From the NCBI RefSeq assembly GCF_024139115.2, contig NC_085139.1, positions 138,873,121 to 138,937,120 of the forward strand: a DNA stretch of 64,000 nucleotides, given 5' to 3'. A model generated the notes under the pieces. It made no database searches and was not told the DNA's origin. It saw only the letters and a list, made by a program, of their open reading frames with translations. This DNA comes from Armigeres subalbatus (taxonomy: Eukaryota > Arthropoda > Insecta > Diptera > Culicidae). Shown piece by piece: positions 10,527-23,125 of the stretch. The translations under genes were made by a program, and so were the position numbers. Positions within the stretch are counted from its first letter, which is position 1; each line of letters begins with the position of its first letter.

Positions 10527-13500
10527 GCCATACCATCATGCTATCTGTATAAAAGCATTAAGCTATTTGTTTCACATAAGCTACCCGAATATGAAAGAAA
10601 AAGAGCAAACCAAAGTTTGGCGACAATCGAAGTGGGCGAAAAATGGCGATTTCTTCACGAAAATTCTTGTGAGGGAGCATCCTGTGCTCCTGAGATTGAG
10701 TGAAAATTACGACCCCTGCTGTATACAATCTATATCTAAATATCGAGCGACGCAACTATTTTTTTTTATCAATTTATTGACCTGTCATTACACGAAATAA
10801 ACAGATTTGCATCAAAATAGCCTAAGGTTGCGGAAGTGTTCCTATAGTTGCGAGTCCCATATGAAAACAATGGGATTCGCAACACAAATTAAAAAATACC
10901 TTTGAGGATTTTTTGGTTTTCTCAGTCTTATGTAATCAACACGTTGGGTTTTGTTTTGCCCGACGTTTCAGCTTTTTATTTGTGACTTTTTCAAGGGTGT
11001 AACTACTCAGATATTTCAAATGATTGTGAAAAGATTTCAAATATATCAGTGATATATTCGGCGTTTTGCTGGCTCTTGTTTCAAAATCTACCATATAGAA
11101 TAATAGATTCGATTAAAATCCGGTGAATTAGAAGGTCATTTCTTTTTGTTCAAAATCCAGGAATTATGCATTTACAGGCACAAATAATCATTTCTGCCTT
11201 TAAGTTGACACCCAGTATTGCCAGAAAGTACATTTGTTATAGCCTGTGACGCGCACAGTGCTACTGAGTCAGTCGATTATTACCTGTTAAAATATGCTGG
11301 GTCTAGTCTGCTCTGCTTATTTCATGATAGGTCATTGTATAGGACAGCTGAGTTTGTTCACATTTTGCACTGAAATTAAACTTTCTCCCTCCGCGTTCAT
11401 CTTTCTCGTCTCCCGACGAAGTAATTTGGGTAGAACACCACTGCATAATAATCTCTTCAACCGGTTAATTTCTTAAGACTTCAATCTTAACGCATATTCG
11501 ATTGACCTGTATTTCCTACAGTACCTCGATCATGGCTCTGTCTTCGCCTGCTCTAAGACGTGACTCTGTCGAACCATCGAACCATGTGGCTGTCTTATCT
11601 GCAGTCCATAAATTCTGCCCCACTTCACCTTAGCTGCGTTCATTGTACAATCTTATCCTCATTTATGCAACAAAGTACACTCAATTACCGTAAATCGTCA
11701 TAAATGGGCACGTTGTAAGTGAAAAGTGAGCGTTAAGGCAGAAAAAACAAAACACCGTTTTAAACCACATGACCGGTAGACTCTGCCTCACCTACTCAAC
11801 TGACTGAAAGAAAAGAGGCTTGTGCGCGCGCGTCAATAAGTGCTAAATTTATGGATAAAGATTAGCTTCCTTGACTTTTGCACCAGCTTGCTGTTACACA
11901 GCGACAGCAATGCGAACGAGGAAGATGGATCTACCATGCCATATTCTTACATGAAGCTTCCACTTGAAAGAGCAATGACGGTATCCACTGAACAAGAAAT
12001 AGCTGGCTTTTGCGAAACAGTTCCTTCAGGGTCGCTGTGGTGTTAACTATAGTGACTTTATTTCACTATGCAATGAGCACGGTGTTGACAAGAGTGCCTG
12101 TCAAGTAATGTATCATTGCTGTTTGACTCTGCAGTCTAAGTTAATCACAAACATCGCCAATCAAAACATATAGAGGTAAGGACTCCTAACGATCAAATTT
12201 TCGAAACTAACTAGCAATGGAGTGGATAACTCCTGAACTTAATTTGATATTATTTTTCATGAATGCCATATCCTAACGGAATTATCAAATCTATTCCACA
12301 GATAAACAGACGTAACAGATGATTTCCTAAGAAAATACTGTTTATTTGCTTGACCATCATCTCGAGGATTTTAATATCCAAAACGCACGCCTCTAGGGTA
12401 TGGTGAATAAATCCATTATAACCTATAAAATATAACAAGTAATAATTTTTGAAAGAAATGCATTTTGAAAATTATCGGAATTGAATAACTCTTGAATGAT
12501 AAAACATTAATATGGATTTAAGAATATTTTTTCTCGTGCAAAAAGTGTTCATTAAAGCAAAGAAGCACTTCAAAACACAACATTTGATTCATGGCCCAGA
12601 GACCCATAATGTTGTATACTAATCGACACAGCCCGGCTTGCGATTAAATTGAAATTGTTATGAAATAAATTGAGATGAAGTTTGTGTTTACTATAATAAA
12701 TATACTATTTGTAGAAAACTAAACCACTTTTGAAACTCTAATTTTTCAGCTATTCTATAATATCAGATCTGTTTTTGAGTTTCGGTGTTATTTCCAAAAC
12801 ATATATTTTGCGCAGGAGTTTTTACTATTTTATTCTATACGTTTTAATTTTTTTTAAGCCAACAAAACTTACGTTAAAATCGCTTGGTGGAATGATCTCT
12901 GGTATTCGTTTTTGAATAAATGTTTCCAGATTCATTAACAAGCGTTCACAACTCCCAGTGTTCTTCGCAGTTAGTAGCTATGTATTACTTCAGACAGCCA
13001 GTCGTGAGTAACAGCCCAGAGGATTATCTCGACAAAAACTTTCCCTCGGGCTAAAGACTTCTAAGCAGTGGTTAGGCCACCAGCAGCCATAAGTCACCTG
13101 TTATCGAGACGAATCGACGCAAACTGGGACACTTCTCTCATGTTGCACGATTCGGTACGGCTTTACTGGATACCTGTCCCTTGTGCATCAGTAGAGCCTA
13201 ACGCTGGATGGGAAAACATAAACTTCCAATCATAGCTTTTCCCATCAGGCGTCATTACGGCCATTCACGAGTCTCGGCAAACCGAAGGAAGATATTTGCA
13301 GTTGAAGGAATGATGGCAAATATAAATGATTGCATGAATCATTTTTAACTTCAGTTCGTATGACTTGTATGCGTAAAAGTTGCGTTTCGTTTTGTTTAAT
13401 TTTCTCATGACTAAAATCAATTTAAGTTGGAATGAACTAAATCTTCTATATATATATAAAACAAAGTTGGAATTTGTACGACCGTGCATCACTCAAGAAT

Positions 13501-13980
13501 AGACAGCCCAATTTTGCTAATTTATATCCCTTTCCTTCTTCTATTTACGATGGAGTTGAAAAAAAATGACAATCAAAATCCAATATTTCCGATGAAATGG
13601 TTTGTCGTGCATTATGTATTTTAATTTCAATACATGTCATCTAAGTTGACATTATCAACAGATAACGGAAAGATCGATTATTAAATCATTATTAAAAATC
13701 ATTATTAAATTATATTATAGTATATTATGTTATGATTATGTCATTGATTTGATTTCTTGCATAAAAACCGACTTAAGTGTGCTTAATAATAATATTAGAG
13801 TGTGGGACTCTCTCTCCAACTTCGCATCAATTAGTTCTTCTAGCATAGATTAAGGCTCTAGGTTAAGGTGCAGTCTGTAGAATAGTTTTAATACTTTCTT
13901 GTATCCTGAGTAATTAATTTTGTGAAAAATTCCAGGATTATGAACTCACAACGTATTTAGACCACCTGATCATTTGATCT
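10527..13980. other. AT-rich intron, no gene recognised
   Basis: There are scattered short open frames without domains. A small palindrome (GTTGCGAGTCCCAT / ATGGGATTCGCAAC) lies at about 10846-10881. A solo MITE-like end (CACAGATAAACAGACGTAAC) at about 12297 matches the terminus of the element at 62756. Confidence 0.45.
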
Positions 13981-14213
13981 GGGAACAGTCATTCCGGAAT
14001 AGGTTGCCGCGGGGCCTCAAGAGGTCACAAACTCCTTCAGAAGAAACCCTGGGAATATGGGTATCAACATTTTTTGAATTTTCTCGGAAACATATTTTTT
14101 GAAGTAGTTGGTATCATATAATAGATGGCCACGGGAACGGTCATCCTGGAACAGGTTTCCATGGGGCCTAACGTGGCCACAAACGCATTTAGAAGGGGTA
14201 TCAAACTTCTTTT
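13981..14213. repeat. Repeat arm flanking an APE/RT element (left)
   Basis: Two related units about 152 bases apart carry GGAACGGTCATCCTGGAACA followed by a GGGGCCT...GGCCACAAAC core. Inverted relatives of the same core lie at 17770-17965, so the retrotransposon at 14214 sits between inverted arms. Confidence 0.55.
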
Positions 14214-14325
14214 GGGGGCAGCAGGGACTATGTCCAAGGGCTTGACGATCCCTCCCCAGGCCATCTGCGAGTTGTGGCGCCTGCCTAGGATGTGGTGGGG
14301 TTTGACAGTGGGCCCTGTTAAACCT

Positions 14326-14335
14326 CTATAAAAAG
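14326..14335 (+). promoter_or_regulatory. TATA-like box in the retrotransposon 5' module
   Basis: CTATAAAAAGC lies about 110 bases inside the element, and the copy at 46309 keeps it (about 46421). A TATA box inside a non-LTR leader is unusual, because promoters of this class normally act from the +1 site. Confidence 0.35.
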
Positions 14336-14589
14336 CTGCATGTATCCGCAAGTAGGCTCCGCCAAAGCGACCGTGTGCCAATCAAAGCGCACAATCTTAA
14401 GTCCTGGTGTTAGGTGGGACGCTTAACAGACCTGACACGTCGGCCCTCCGACGAGACAGGAAGTTTGCACAGGCCCAATAAGCCGCCTTTGAAAACAATT
14501 ATTACGAACGACATAGAAGATTATACGACTCGATACAATCGGCAAAGACCTAGGCGACGAATAAAGGATCACGATTGGAAGCTTGGAAC

Positions 14590-15444
14590 ATGAAACTGCA
14601 AGTCGCTAGGCTTCGCAGGTTGCGACAGGATAATCTACGATGAATTACATCCCCGCAACTTCGACGTCGTAGCGCTGCAGGAAATCTGCTGGACAGGACA
14701 GAAAGTGTGGAAAAGCGGGCATCGAGCGGCTACCTTCTACCAAAGCTGTGGCACCACCAACGAGCTGGGAACCGGCTTCATAATGCTGGAAAAGATGCGC
14801 CAACGCGTGATTGGGTGGCAGCCAATCAACGCAAGGATGTGCAAGCTGAAGATAAAAGGCCGATTCTTCAACTATAGCATCATCAACGTGCACAGCCCAC
14901 ACGAAGGGAGACCCGACGACGAGAAAGAAGCGTTCTATGCACAGCTGGAGCAGACATACGATGGATGCCCACTGCGGGACGCCAAAATCGTCATCGGTGA
15001 CATGAACGTTCAGGTAGGAAGGGAGGAAAAGTATAAACCGGTCATCGGACCGGATAGTCTGCATACCGTATCGAACGACAACGGCCAACGATGCATAAAC
15101 TTTGTAGCCTCCCGCGGAATGGTAGTCCGAAGCACATGGAAATCACCTAATCAAGTAACGGGAATCCAAATGAACCACGTTCTAATCAACGGTAAATTCT
15201 TCTCCGACATCACGAACGCACGCACTTACCGCAGTGCGAATATTGAATCCGACCACTACCTTGTTGCAGTATGCCTGCGCTCAAAACTCTCGACGGTGTA
15301 CAACACGCGTCGGAGTCGTCCGCCGCGGCTAAACATTGGGCGGCTACAAGACGGTAGACTAGCCCAAGACTACGCGCAGCAGCTGGAAGTGGCACTTCCA
15401 ACGGAAGAGCAGCTAGGCGCAGCATCTCTTGAAGATGGCTGTTG
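14590..15444 (+). CDS. APE-type endonuclease domain of RTE-like ORF2
   Basis: The domain opens with NFDVVALQEICWTGQ, where the E of LQE is the first metal ligand; reaching it requires a frameshift near 14700. The long frame from 14705 then gives INARMCKLKIKGRFFNYSII, KIVIGDMNVQVGREE and NIESDHYLVAV. GDMN and SDHY are the conserved Mg-binding and catalytic motifs and are intact. About ten residues (the FFPRKNIYKA segment present at 47213-47242) are missing after VVRST. The frame ends at a TGA after SLEDGC. The enzyme nicks target DNA to prime reverse transcription; this copy is not functional as a whole. Confidence 0.8.
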
Positions 15445-17431
15445 AGATATTCGATCCACCATTGGAAGCACCTTAACCACTGCACTAGGCACGATGGCTC
15501 CGGATCAGAAAACCTTCTGGTATGATGGCGAATGTGAGCAGTTAGTTAAGGAGTAGAATGCAGCATGGGCGAGATTGCTGCAACACCGCACGAGGGCGAA
15601 CGAGGCACGATACAAACGGGCGCGGAACAGACAAAATTCGATTTTTTGGAGGAAAAAGCGCCAGCAGGAAGATCGAGACCGTGAAGAGACGGAGCAACTG
15701 TACCGCGCTAATAACGCACGAAAGTTCTATGAGAAGTTGAACCGTTCACGCAAGGGCCACGTGTCAAAGCCAGATGTGTATAAGGACATAAACGTGAACC
15801 TTCTTACAAACGAGCGTGATGTGATCCAAAGGTGGCGGCAGCACTACGAACAGCACCTGAATGGCGATATGACAGACATCGGTGGCGGTATGGTAATGAA
15901 CCTAGGAGCAAGCGAAGGACATACGACTTCCGGCTCCGAATCTCCAAGAAAACCCAGGAGGAGATCGGCCGGCTGAAAAACAACAAAGCCCCTGGAGTTG
16001 ACCAACTACCAGGAGAGCTGTTTAAATAGGGTGGTGAGGCACTGGCTAGAGCGCTGCACTGGGTGATTACCAAGGTTTGGGAGGATGAGGTTCTGCCGCA
16101 GGAGTATATGGAAGGTTCCGTGTGTCCCATCTACAAATAGGGCGATAAGCTGGATTGTAGCAACTACCGCGCAATCAGATTGCCGAAAGCCGCCTACAAG
16201 GTACTCTCCCAAATTTTATGCCGCCGACTAACACCAATTTCAAGAGAGTTCGTGGGGCAGTTCCAGGCGGGATTTATGGGTGGACGCTCTACCACAGACC
16301 AGGTGTTCGCCGTACGTCAGGTATTGCAGAAATGCCGCGAATACAACGTGCCCACACATCATCTATTCATCGACTTCAAAGCCGCATATGATACAATCGA
16401 TCGGGACCAGCTATGGCAGCTAATGCACGAACACGGATTTCCGGATAAACTGACACGGTTGATCAAAGCGACGATGGATTGGGTGATGTGCGTAGTTTGA
16501 GTTTCAGGGGCATTCTCGAGTCCCTTCGAAACGCGCAGAGGGTTATGGCAAGGTGATGGTCTTTCGTGGTTGATATTCAACGATACTTTGGAAGGGGTAC
16601 TACAGGGATTAACACGAGTGGTACAATTTTCAATAAATTCCTCCAGCTATTTGGCTTCGCTGACGACGTAGATATTATGGCACGTAACTTTGAGAAGGTG
16701 GCGGAAGCCTACATCAGACTGAAGAGGGAAGCTAAGCGGATCGGACTAGTCATCAACACGTCGAAGACAAGATGTTCAAGAGAAGACAATGTGAGCCACC
16801 GACCGCGAGTTTGCATAGGTGGTGACGAAATCGAGGTAGTAGAAGAATTTGTGTACTTGGGCTCACTGGTGACTGACGGAAATGATACCAGCTGAGAAAT
16901 TCGGAGACGCATAGTGACTGGAAATCGTACGTACTTTGGACTCCGTAAAACACTCCGATGGAATAGAGTTCGCCGCCGTAACAAACTAACAATCTATAAA
17001 ACGCTCATTGGACCGATAGTCCTCTACGGACACGAGACCTGGACGATGCTCGTGAAGTTTTCGAAAGAAAAGTGCTGCGTACCATCTATGGTGGGGTGTA
17101 GATGACGGACGGTACGTGGAGGACGCGAATGAACCACGAGTTACATGAGCTGCTGGGAGAACCATCCATCGTTCACACCGAGAAAATCGGACGACTGCGA
17201 TGGGCCGGGCACGTAGCCAGAATGTCGGACAGTAACCCGGTGAAAATGGTTCTCGACAACGATCCGACGGGAACAAGAAGGCGAGGTGCGCAGCGGGCAA
17301 GGTGGATCGAGCAAGTGGAAGATGACTTGCGGACCTTCCGTAGAATGCGTCATTGGCGACGTGTAGCCATGGACCGAGCTGAATGGAGAAGACTCTTATA
17401 TACCGCACAGACCACTTCGGCCTTAATCTAA
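15445..17431 (+). pseudogene. Reverse transcriptase and C-terminal domain of RTE-like ORF2
   Basis: After the stop at 15443, coding similarity continues in pieces: FWYDGECEQLVKE then a stop, the basic helix KRARNRQNSIFWRKKRQQED, and a frame change near 15960. Then come NNKAPGVDQLPGELFK, ALHWVITKVWEDEVLPQEY, THHLFIDFKAAYDTIDRDQL, FADDVDIMARN (catalytic FADD intact), VYLGSLVTDGNDTS, LTIYKTLIGPIVLYGHETW and RLRWAGHVARMSDSNPVK up to TAA at 17429. At least five in-frame stops replace W, Q or R codons, as expected from neutral decay. Confidence 0.82.
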
Positions 17432-17769
17432 ATAAATAAATAATAATTGTAAAAACATGCTTCCAAAACAATTCAAAGAATTTTGAATCCTATATTGCAA
17501 GGGTCTCCAGTTATCCTTGTGAGCAAAAGTGTAGATGCTAAGTTCAATTCTCGATCTAAGATACTTTTGAGTAAAAAAAGCTCTTTGGGCATAGTGCCTT
17601 TGTGCTTGCCACACAAGACACATAGCTATGCAATTGGTGGACTAAGAAAGGCTTAATTGATTTACTGTAGATATGCTAATAGAATGCAAAGTGAAAAAGC
17701 AGGTTATGTTCCAGTTGTATTGTAAAACCATTAGAGAAAAAGAAGATTTCCAGCGTTTCTTCTGAAGTT

Positions 17770-17965
17770 TTAGGCCACATTGGGTCCCACTGGAACCTGT
17801 CCCAGTAATAACTCATAAGACCATATTTCAGAAACAATTTCATGATTGTGTTTCCGCAGCAATTTCATGACCCATATTGCCAGAATTTCTGCTGAATAAG
17901 TTTGTGGACATTTTTTGGCCCCTCGTGAACCTGTTCCAGGATGACCGTAACGTTTTCAAATCATC
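17770..17965. repeat. Repeat arm flanking the APE/RT element (right, inverted)
   Basis: GAACCTGTTCCAGGATGACC and an earlier GGAACCTGTCCCAG are reverse-complement relatives of the units at 13981-14213. This suggests one older foldback element into which the retrotransposon inserted. Confidence 0.5.
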
Positions 17966-19249
17966 ATATGGTCCTGTAACTTGTAAAACAAGTCAAATTC
18001 CAGTTGCAACCCTTCCTCTAAGCTCGATTAAATAAAAACCGCCCGAGGAAATATAAACAGAAGTGCTCACTGCACCCTTGGAAGAAAATCTGCGAGCACG
18101 TCTATTAACTTTCGTAATTCATTATTTGAGTGGCTGAATGTGAGTCGAAGTCGTGACTTATTTATTACAATTTTGTGCAATGATAAACCATGCAATAGTA
18201 GAAAAAAGATCACCCGACTAAAGTTCCTACATATCTATTAAAGAAGCTCAAAAGAGAGATGAAATGCCGGCACGGGGAGTAATAATAGGAAAGTAATACC
18301 CACTTCTCATCGCACAGAGTTGAACATAATTACCGGAATCTGAAATGGAACATGGCGACCCACGCCCTGAGCCTATTCGGTTGCCAAGTTGATTGCGAAT
18401 CTGGGTGAGCTGGTTAGGTCCGGTTACCTTTACTCAAAGGATGGGGGTCTTGAATGATGCTTCAATAGACTGCTATATACTAAAAAAAAAACTATATCTT
18501 GACGTTCTTTATACTTGCTCGGCGCACGATAATGAAGGAAGGAAAAGAATGTAGGTGAATTTTTCCTTCTGCTTTCTTCTTAGAGTTACTTGCAAGGGCG
18601 ATTAAATCTGAATCGTATTTTAATTACTTCCATTCGAAACTCAGTGAGGAAATCTAATGGTGGCAGCACGAGCCTGACCGTTTAGATATTGAGTGCATCA
18701 ACGCTGGGAACTTGGCTATTTGCAACATTGTCTTTCCAATTGAGAACCGATCGAATGCATAACTTTTGTGTATATTGCGCTTTGTTCAATCATATCAACT
18801 CATGTTTCCTGACAGCTTTTGGGCATAAGATAGGTTATTTGGGATCGTTAAGTGTACGTTTAAAGCATGATACCGCTCCTTCCATATTTTGTTAATAATC
18901 TACGATACCATCTACCTTGTGGAAAATTTCTCATCGAAGTCAGTCCGTAACCGTATTATATGCCTATAGTGTTACCTGATCGAAGTATCTAATCGAAACA
19001 TAATTAACAAAAAGCCAGCCCCGAGACAAAAGAGTTTGCGACCTATCCTCCTATATCACTTTCGATAAGTTATGGCTGGAAAGTTCAAATTAACCGACCT
19101 TCCTTCCATTCCCGCTGCTTGGTGGTTGCGCTGTTTTCCGGTGAAGTGAATGCTGCATGGGCTATTATATAGATGTTGCACATATGACAACGCCCCCTGG
19201 CGGCGACAGTAAACGTATCTCAGATAAAAAATGCATAGCTGTGTCCGCG
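17966..19249. other. Intron without recognised gene
   Basis: No domain-bearing frame or clear repeat was seen. Confidence 0.4.
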
Positions 19250-19530
19250 CTTCTTCTTATTGGCATTACATCCCCCCCTGAGACCATGCCGCCTTGCAGC
19301 TTAGTGTTCATTTAGCACTTCCACAGTTATTAACTGAGACGTTTCTAAGCCACATTACTATGATTGCATTCGTATATCATGAGGCCAACACGATGATACC
19401 TTCATGCCCAGGGAATTTGAGAAAATTTTCAACCCAAAAATGTCCCAGACCGGAATCGAACCCAGCCACCTTCGGCATGGTCTTGCTTTGTGGCTGCGCA
19501 TCTTACCGCACGACCAAGAAAGGTCCTGTG
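19250..19530 (-). mobile_element. tRNA-derived SINE, minus strand
   Basis: On the minus strand a tRNA-like head includes a B-box GGTTCGATTCC (19462-19452) and an A-box-like segment near 19500. A conserved body follows (GGAAGT..., CTAAGCTGC, GGCGGCATGG) and the tail is GAAGAAG-like at 19250. A second copy lies in the plus sense at 62256-62543. The head and (GAA)n tail resemble the mosquito Gecko/Feilai SINEs, though the family name is not certain. Confidence 0.75.
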
Positions 19531-21506
19531 TCCGCGCAAGCGGTTACCTATTCACCGAGTGCATCATCAATGCTTTAATGTCACTTTCTTTCTGCAACAA
19601 ACATCGTTTCATCGATTTGTAAGGTTTTGTTTTGTAAGGTGCATAAAGATTATCAACCAAGTTATACTAAAAGCAGCTTAGCTGGAGAAATTTATTTAAT
19701 TTAATTTTTTAATTTTTTCAAAGGTGGTTTCAAAAATCGTACGATTTATATATATTATAAAAGCAATATTTTTCGGAATGTTCAAGCCTTAACGGATGTC
19801 AATCATTTAAGTATAGCTAAGGATGGAATAAAAAGCGTTTTAACATTTGATTAACATGAGTGGGTCGCTCGGTCCATACTTTTTATTAGACGATATTCAA
19901 TCATTTGACTGGAGAATAAATGAATACAAAAGGTGGCATTGGGAAGCGATATCCGGAAAAGAATTTTGATGTCCTCCTCCATTCAAATCTTTGTCGATCA
20001 ATTTATTGTTTTGCCTCTATGTATGATCTGTATTCCGGCGTTGGCTGACGTAGAATTAGATTTCAAAATAGAAATCGATGGTTCATAGCCTGGCGGAGCT
20101 CAAACCAAATTCAATTCTATCTGTTGAAGAAAACGAAAATCAAATGAAACAGCCAAGGAATAAAAAAAACGAATCGACATTACAATCGGGTGAATGAAAA
20201 TGTTATGTATTTTGCAGGCAAGCTTATTTCCGAGTTCTATTTGTAGAGGCTTGGATTCCTCTCGTCAGATGGGGGTCATGCTTGCCGTCCTTTCGTATGC
20301 ATTAGATTGAAAAATCTGAAACCTGCACCGTGGCTGTAAAGGTGCTTCTGAGGCTCCCGCAAGCCGCAGCAAGTCGTGTGTCATGCCAAAGAAGCCAACC
20401 TCCGCGCATAACTGTAACTCGGTCGGTCGGTGGTCATGTTTGTCTTTTTTCCCGCCTCTTGTAACTACCAGACCCACATTTTTTCGTTCGGGTGTACGTT
20501 ATTACTTCCCTTCACATGCGCGGTTTCGGCGTAAGAAGAGCCGGGCGTGAGGAATTCGAGTCAGGGAAATCGTGTTAGAATGGCACTTTATGCAGCAATG
20601 TGTGTTTCAAGCCAGCACAGCAGCCTTCACTGAAGTAGGTAATACCATCAGCCTGTAACCTGTTCGCTTGGGATAGGTTCTGGCAATGGCACCACACCTT
20701 GCTGGCCAATGTAGGAAGAAAAGATTGGCTTTTGAAAGAGCTAAGTATAAGTTAAGATATATATCAAAATATGTCCCTTCTATATGATCTGCTTATATAT
20801 TTATTTGAAATGCTATGCTAATTTAAAAAATGATATTTCTTAACTTGTTTGTTCTGTTCAAGTTTTATTCCAAGTAATTTACTCTGATAAAGAGAATTGT
20901 TGTCTATTCAAACTTTCCATTAGTTTACAGATGAAACAGTATAAATAAATCACACATCACAAAGTTTTCATTTAAAAATACGGTACCAGCATATTTGTGT
21001 TAAACAGTAAAAACCGAAAAGCCTTTGGCAACGATGAAACTATGCAATCTTTATATCATTAGATACCCAACAACATAGTTTCATTCAATTTGAATAATGC
21101 GCATACGTGTATTAAAGTGGTCTATAATACTTGCGGATCTAAATCATTGTGTAAAAATTACCTAGCTGATCGATCCTTTTCAAACTTTTAGACAATAAAA
21201 TATAGCTCATTAGTAAGCTGTCATACAATAACCATAACCGTCTGCTCGCACCTTAAGCATTACTTTACTTATTAGGATCTGTATAACATTTAGCTGCATC
21301 TTTTTCTGTACGGAAAGCACACCTTTTTGGTATGGGGGGGCACACATGAGGAGAGTCAATGTATTTCGCCAAGTCATGTATTTCTTGGAAAACTTTGAAA
21401 GTCTCTGCTTCTTTGTACTGTACGGAGAAGACCAGTAGCCCCGGAGGCTGCCGGAAGTCCGCCTTGTCGTAAGTCTCATTATTCATGAGGCTTCATCAAC
21501 ATCAGG
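19531..21506. other. Intron without recognised gene
   Basis: A modestly GC-rich stretch at 20265-20480 has an open minus-strand frame (MGLVVTRGGKKDKHD) with no recognisable domain. The rest is AT-rich. Confidence 0.4.
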
Positions 21507-21514
21507 GTGTACAG

Positions 21515-22404
21515 TAGAGTGGGGCGTCATGGTCATTTTTTCAAATCAATGGTTTTTCGAACCCATTCTGGGTCATGAACAACTGTGCAGAATTTGGGAC
21601 CGATTGGTTGCTTCCTCGCTTTCCGCATCGCGTTTGAAGTTTGTATGGAAATTAGTATGGGAAAACGTATATTTTTGCATTTCTACTGCTAGAGGTTTCA
21701 GTTCATCGTAAACCAAGTGGCACATTGCGTTAAAGTATAACCCAAAGGATGCCGAAAAACTTTGCCGAAGAAGGCACGTTGCTGGAACGTCCACGAAAAA
21801 AGTTATAACGCTTCGAACATTGAGTGTTCAAACAATATGCAAAAAAATCGTTTATTCTGCCAGCACTGCCGTACTACGTGGAGCAATAATTTAACTGAAT
21901 GTTATTTCAAAATTATTGATTTTATAGGACTTTGGAGCTAATGGGAGATATTCGGAATGATTTCACAAAGTAAAAATTCCGACTAGAAGGAAAATGGGTT
22001 TTGCCCTCTGACAATTACAGATTGTCCGGTAGTGCTGGCAGAAAATTGATTTCTTGCATATGGTTTAAACAATCAATTTTCGAAACGTAATAACATTTTT
22101 TGTAGACCTTCCAGCTACGTACCTTCTTCGGCAAAGTCTTTCGGCATCTTCCAGGCTATATGCTAACGTATTGAGTCACGTGATTGATGGTAATTTGAAG
22201 CCGCTAAGTGCAAAAATGTAAAAAAGTACGTTTTCCCATACTAATTTCCATGTAAATTTAAAACGCGATGCGGCATGCGAGGTTACAACCAATCGAGCCC
22301 ATATTTTGCACAGTTGATTGGGGTCCCAAAACGATTCAGAAAAACCTTGATCTCACTTGATCGGACGAAGTTTGCGTTTTTCCATACAACTGCGCCCCAC
22401 TCTA
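21515..22404. mobile_element. 890-bp foldback element with TAGAGTGGGGCG ends
   Basis: The terminal repeats TAGAGTGGGGCG / CGCCCCACTCTA are bounded by the 8-bp duplication GTGTACAG (21507-21514 and 22405-22412). Long inverted arms continue inward, for example the ACGTTTTCCCATACTAATTTCC segment and the GCGATGCGG region. There is no transposase. The 8-bp target size fits hAT-like or P-like transposition. Another foldback with TAGAGTG tips and an 8-bp duplication lies at 56230-56912. Confidence 0.82.
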
Positions 22405-22827
22405 GTGTACAGTCTCCGGGTCCGTGACTTTTCCACCGTATTTTGCCGTTCGTCACTATTTAGAGCCTTCTGTACGTATGCACTCCCTCCCGGTCCTTCT
22501 TGGCGCTCTGAACGAAATAATTAAACAGATTAAACTTTTTGGCCACATGCCTGATCAAAGCATTGGGATTCCGCTCAAATGCTTTCACGACACGCTTATG
22601 ATCCTGATCTTTTATAGGACAACCATTCTGGTCGCATTTCTCCTACCGTTCAATGCTGAAATATTCGTAGCAACGAATACTCATACGACTCACCTTTGGC
22701 TGCACGATTCCGAGTTGTATTCAACTTTGATTGATGAGATAAGTGTATTATTTCCGCTTGAAGTTAAATGCATTTCACAAATTCCTTTGGAATACACTCA
22801 ACTTGTTATCAACTTGTTCTGGATCGA

Positions 22828-23125
22828 ACTTTTGTCCCTTTCGACCTTTTGTACTTTTCGACCTTTTGTCCTTTTCGACCTTTTGTCCTTTTCGACCTTT
22901 TGTCCTTTTCGACCTTTTGTCGCTATAGACTTTTTGTCTCTTTCGACCTTTTGTCCCTTTCGACCTTTTGTCCTTTCGACCTTCTGTCCCTTTCGACCTT
23001 TTATCCTTTCGACCTTTTGTCATTTCGACCTTTTGTCCCTTTCGACCTTTTATCCTTTCGACCTTTTGTCATTTCGACCTTTTGTCATTTCGACCTTTTG
23101 TCTTTCGACCTTTTGTCATAGATTC
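22828..23125. repeat. 17-bp minisatellite (TCGACCTTTTGTCCCTT)
   Basis: There are about 17 tandem copies with small length variants. Because 17 is not a multiple of three and the unit has no stop, it stays open in several frames and produces artificial repetitive proteins such as STFCPFRPFVLFDLLSF. Confidence 0.9.

Larger units (their letters stand above)
14214..17447 (+). mobile_element. RTE-like non-LTR retrotransposon, near full length
   Basis: The element starts GGGGGCAGCAGGGAC, carries a TATA-like box, an APE endonuclease, an RT domain and a C-terminal RLRWAGHVARM domain, and ends in an AAATAAATAAATAATAAT tail. Several stops and a frameshift near 15960 make it inactive. No clear target duplication was seen. 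It is the most complete copy of the family also present at 4737 and 46309. Confidence 0.85.

Noticed and set aside
6200..10860. CCTATAGTTGCGG motifs at ~6230 and ~10840 as ends of one element
   Set aside because: The two motifs are in the same orientation and lack matching inner sequence.
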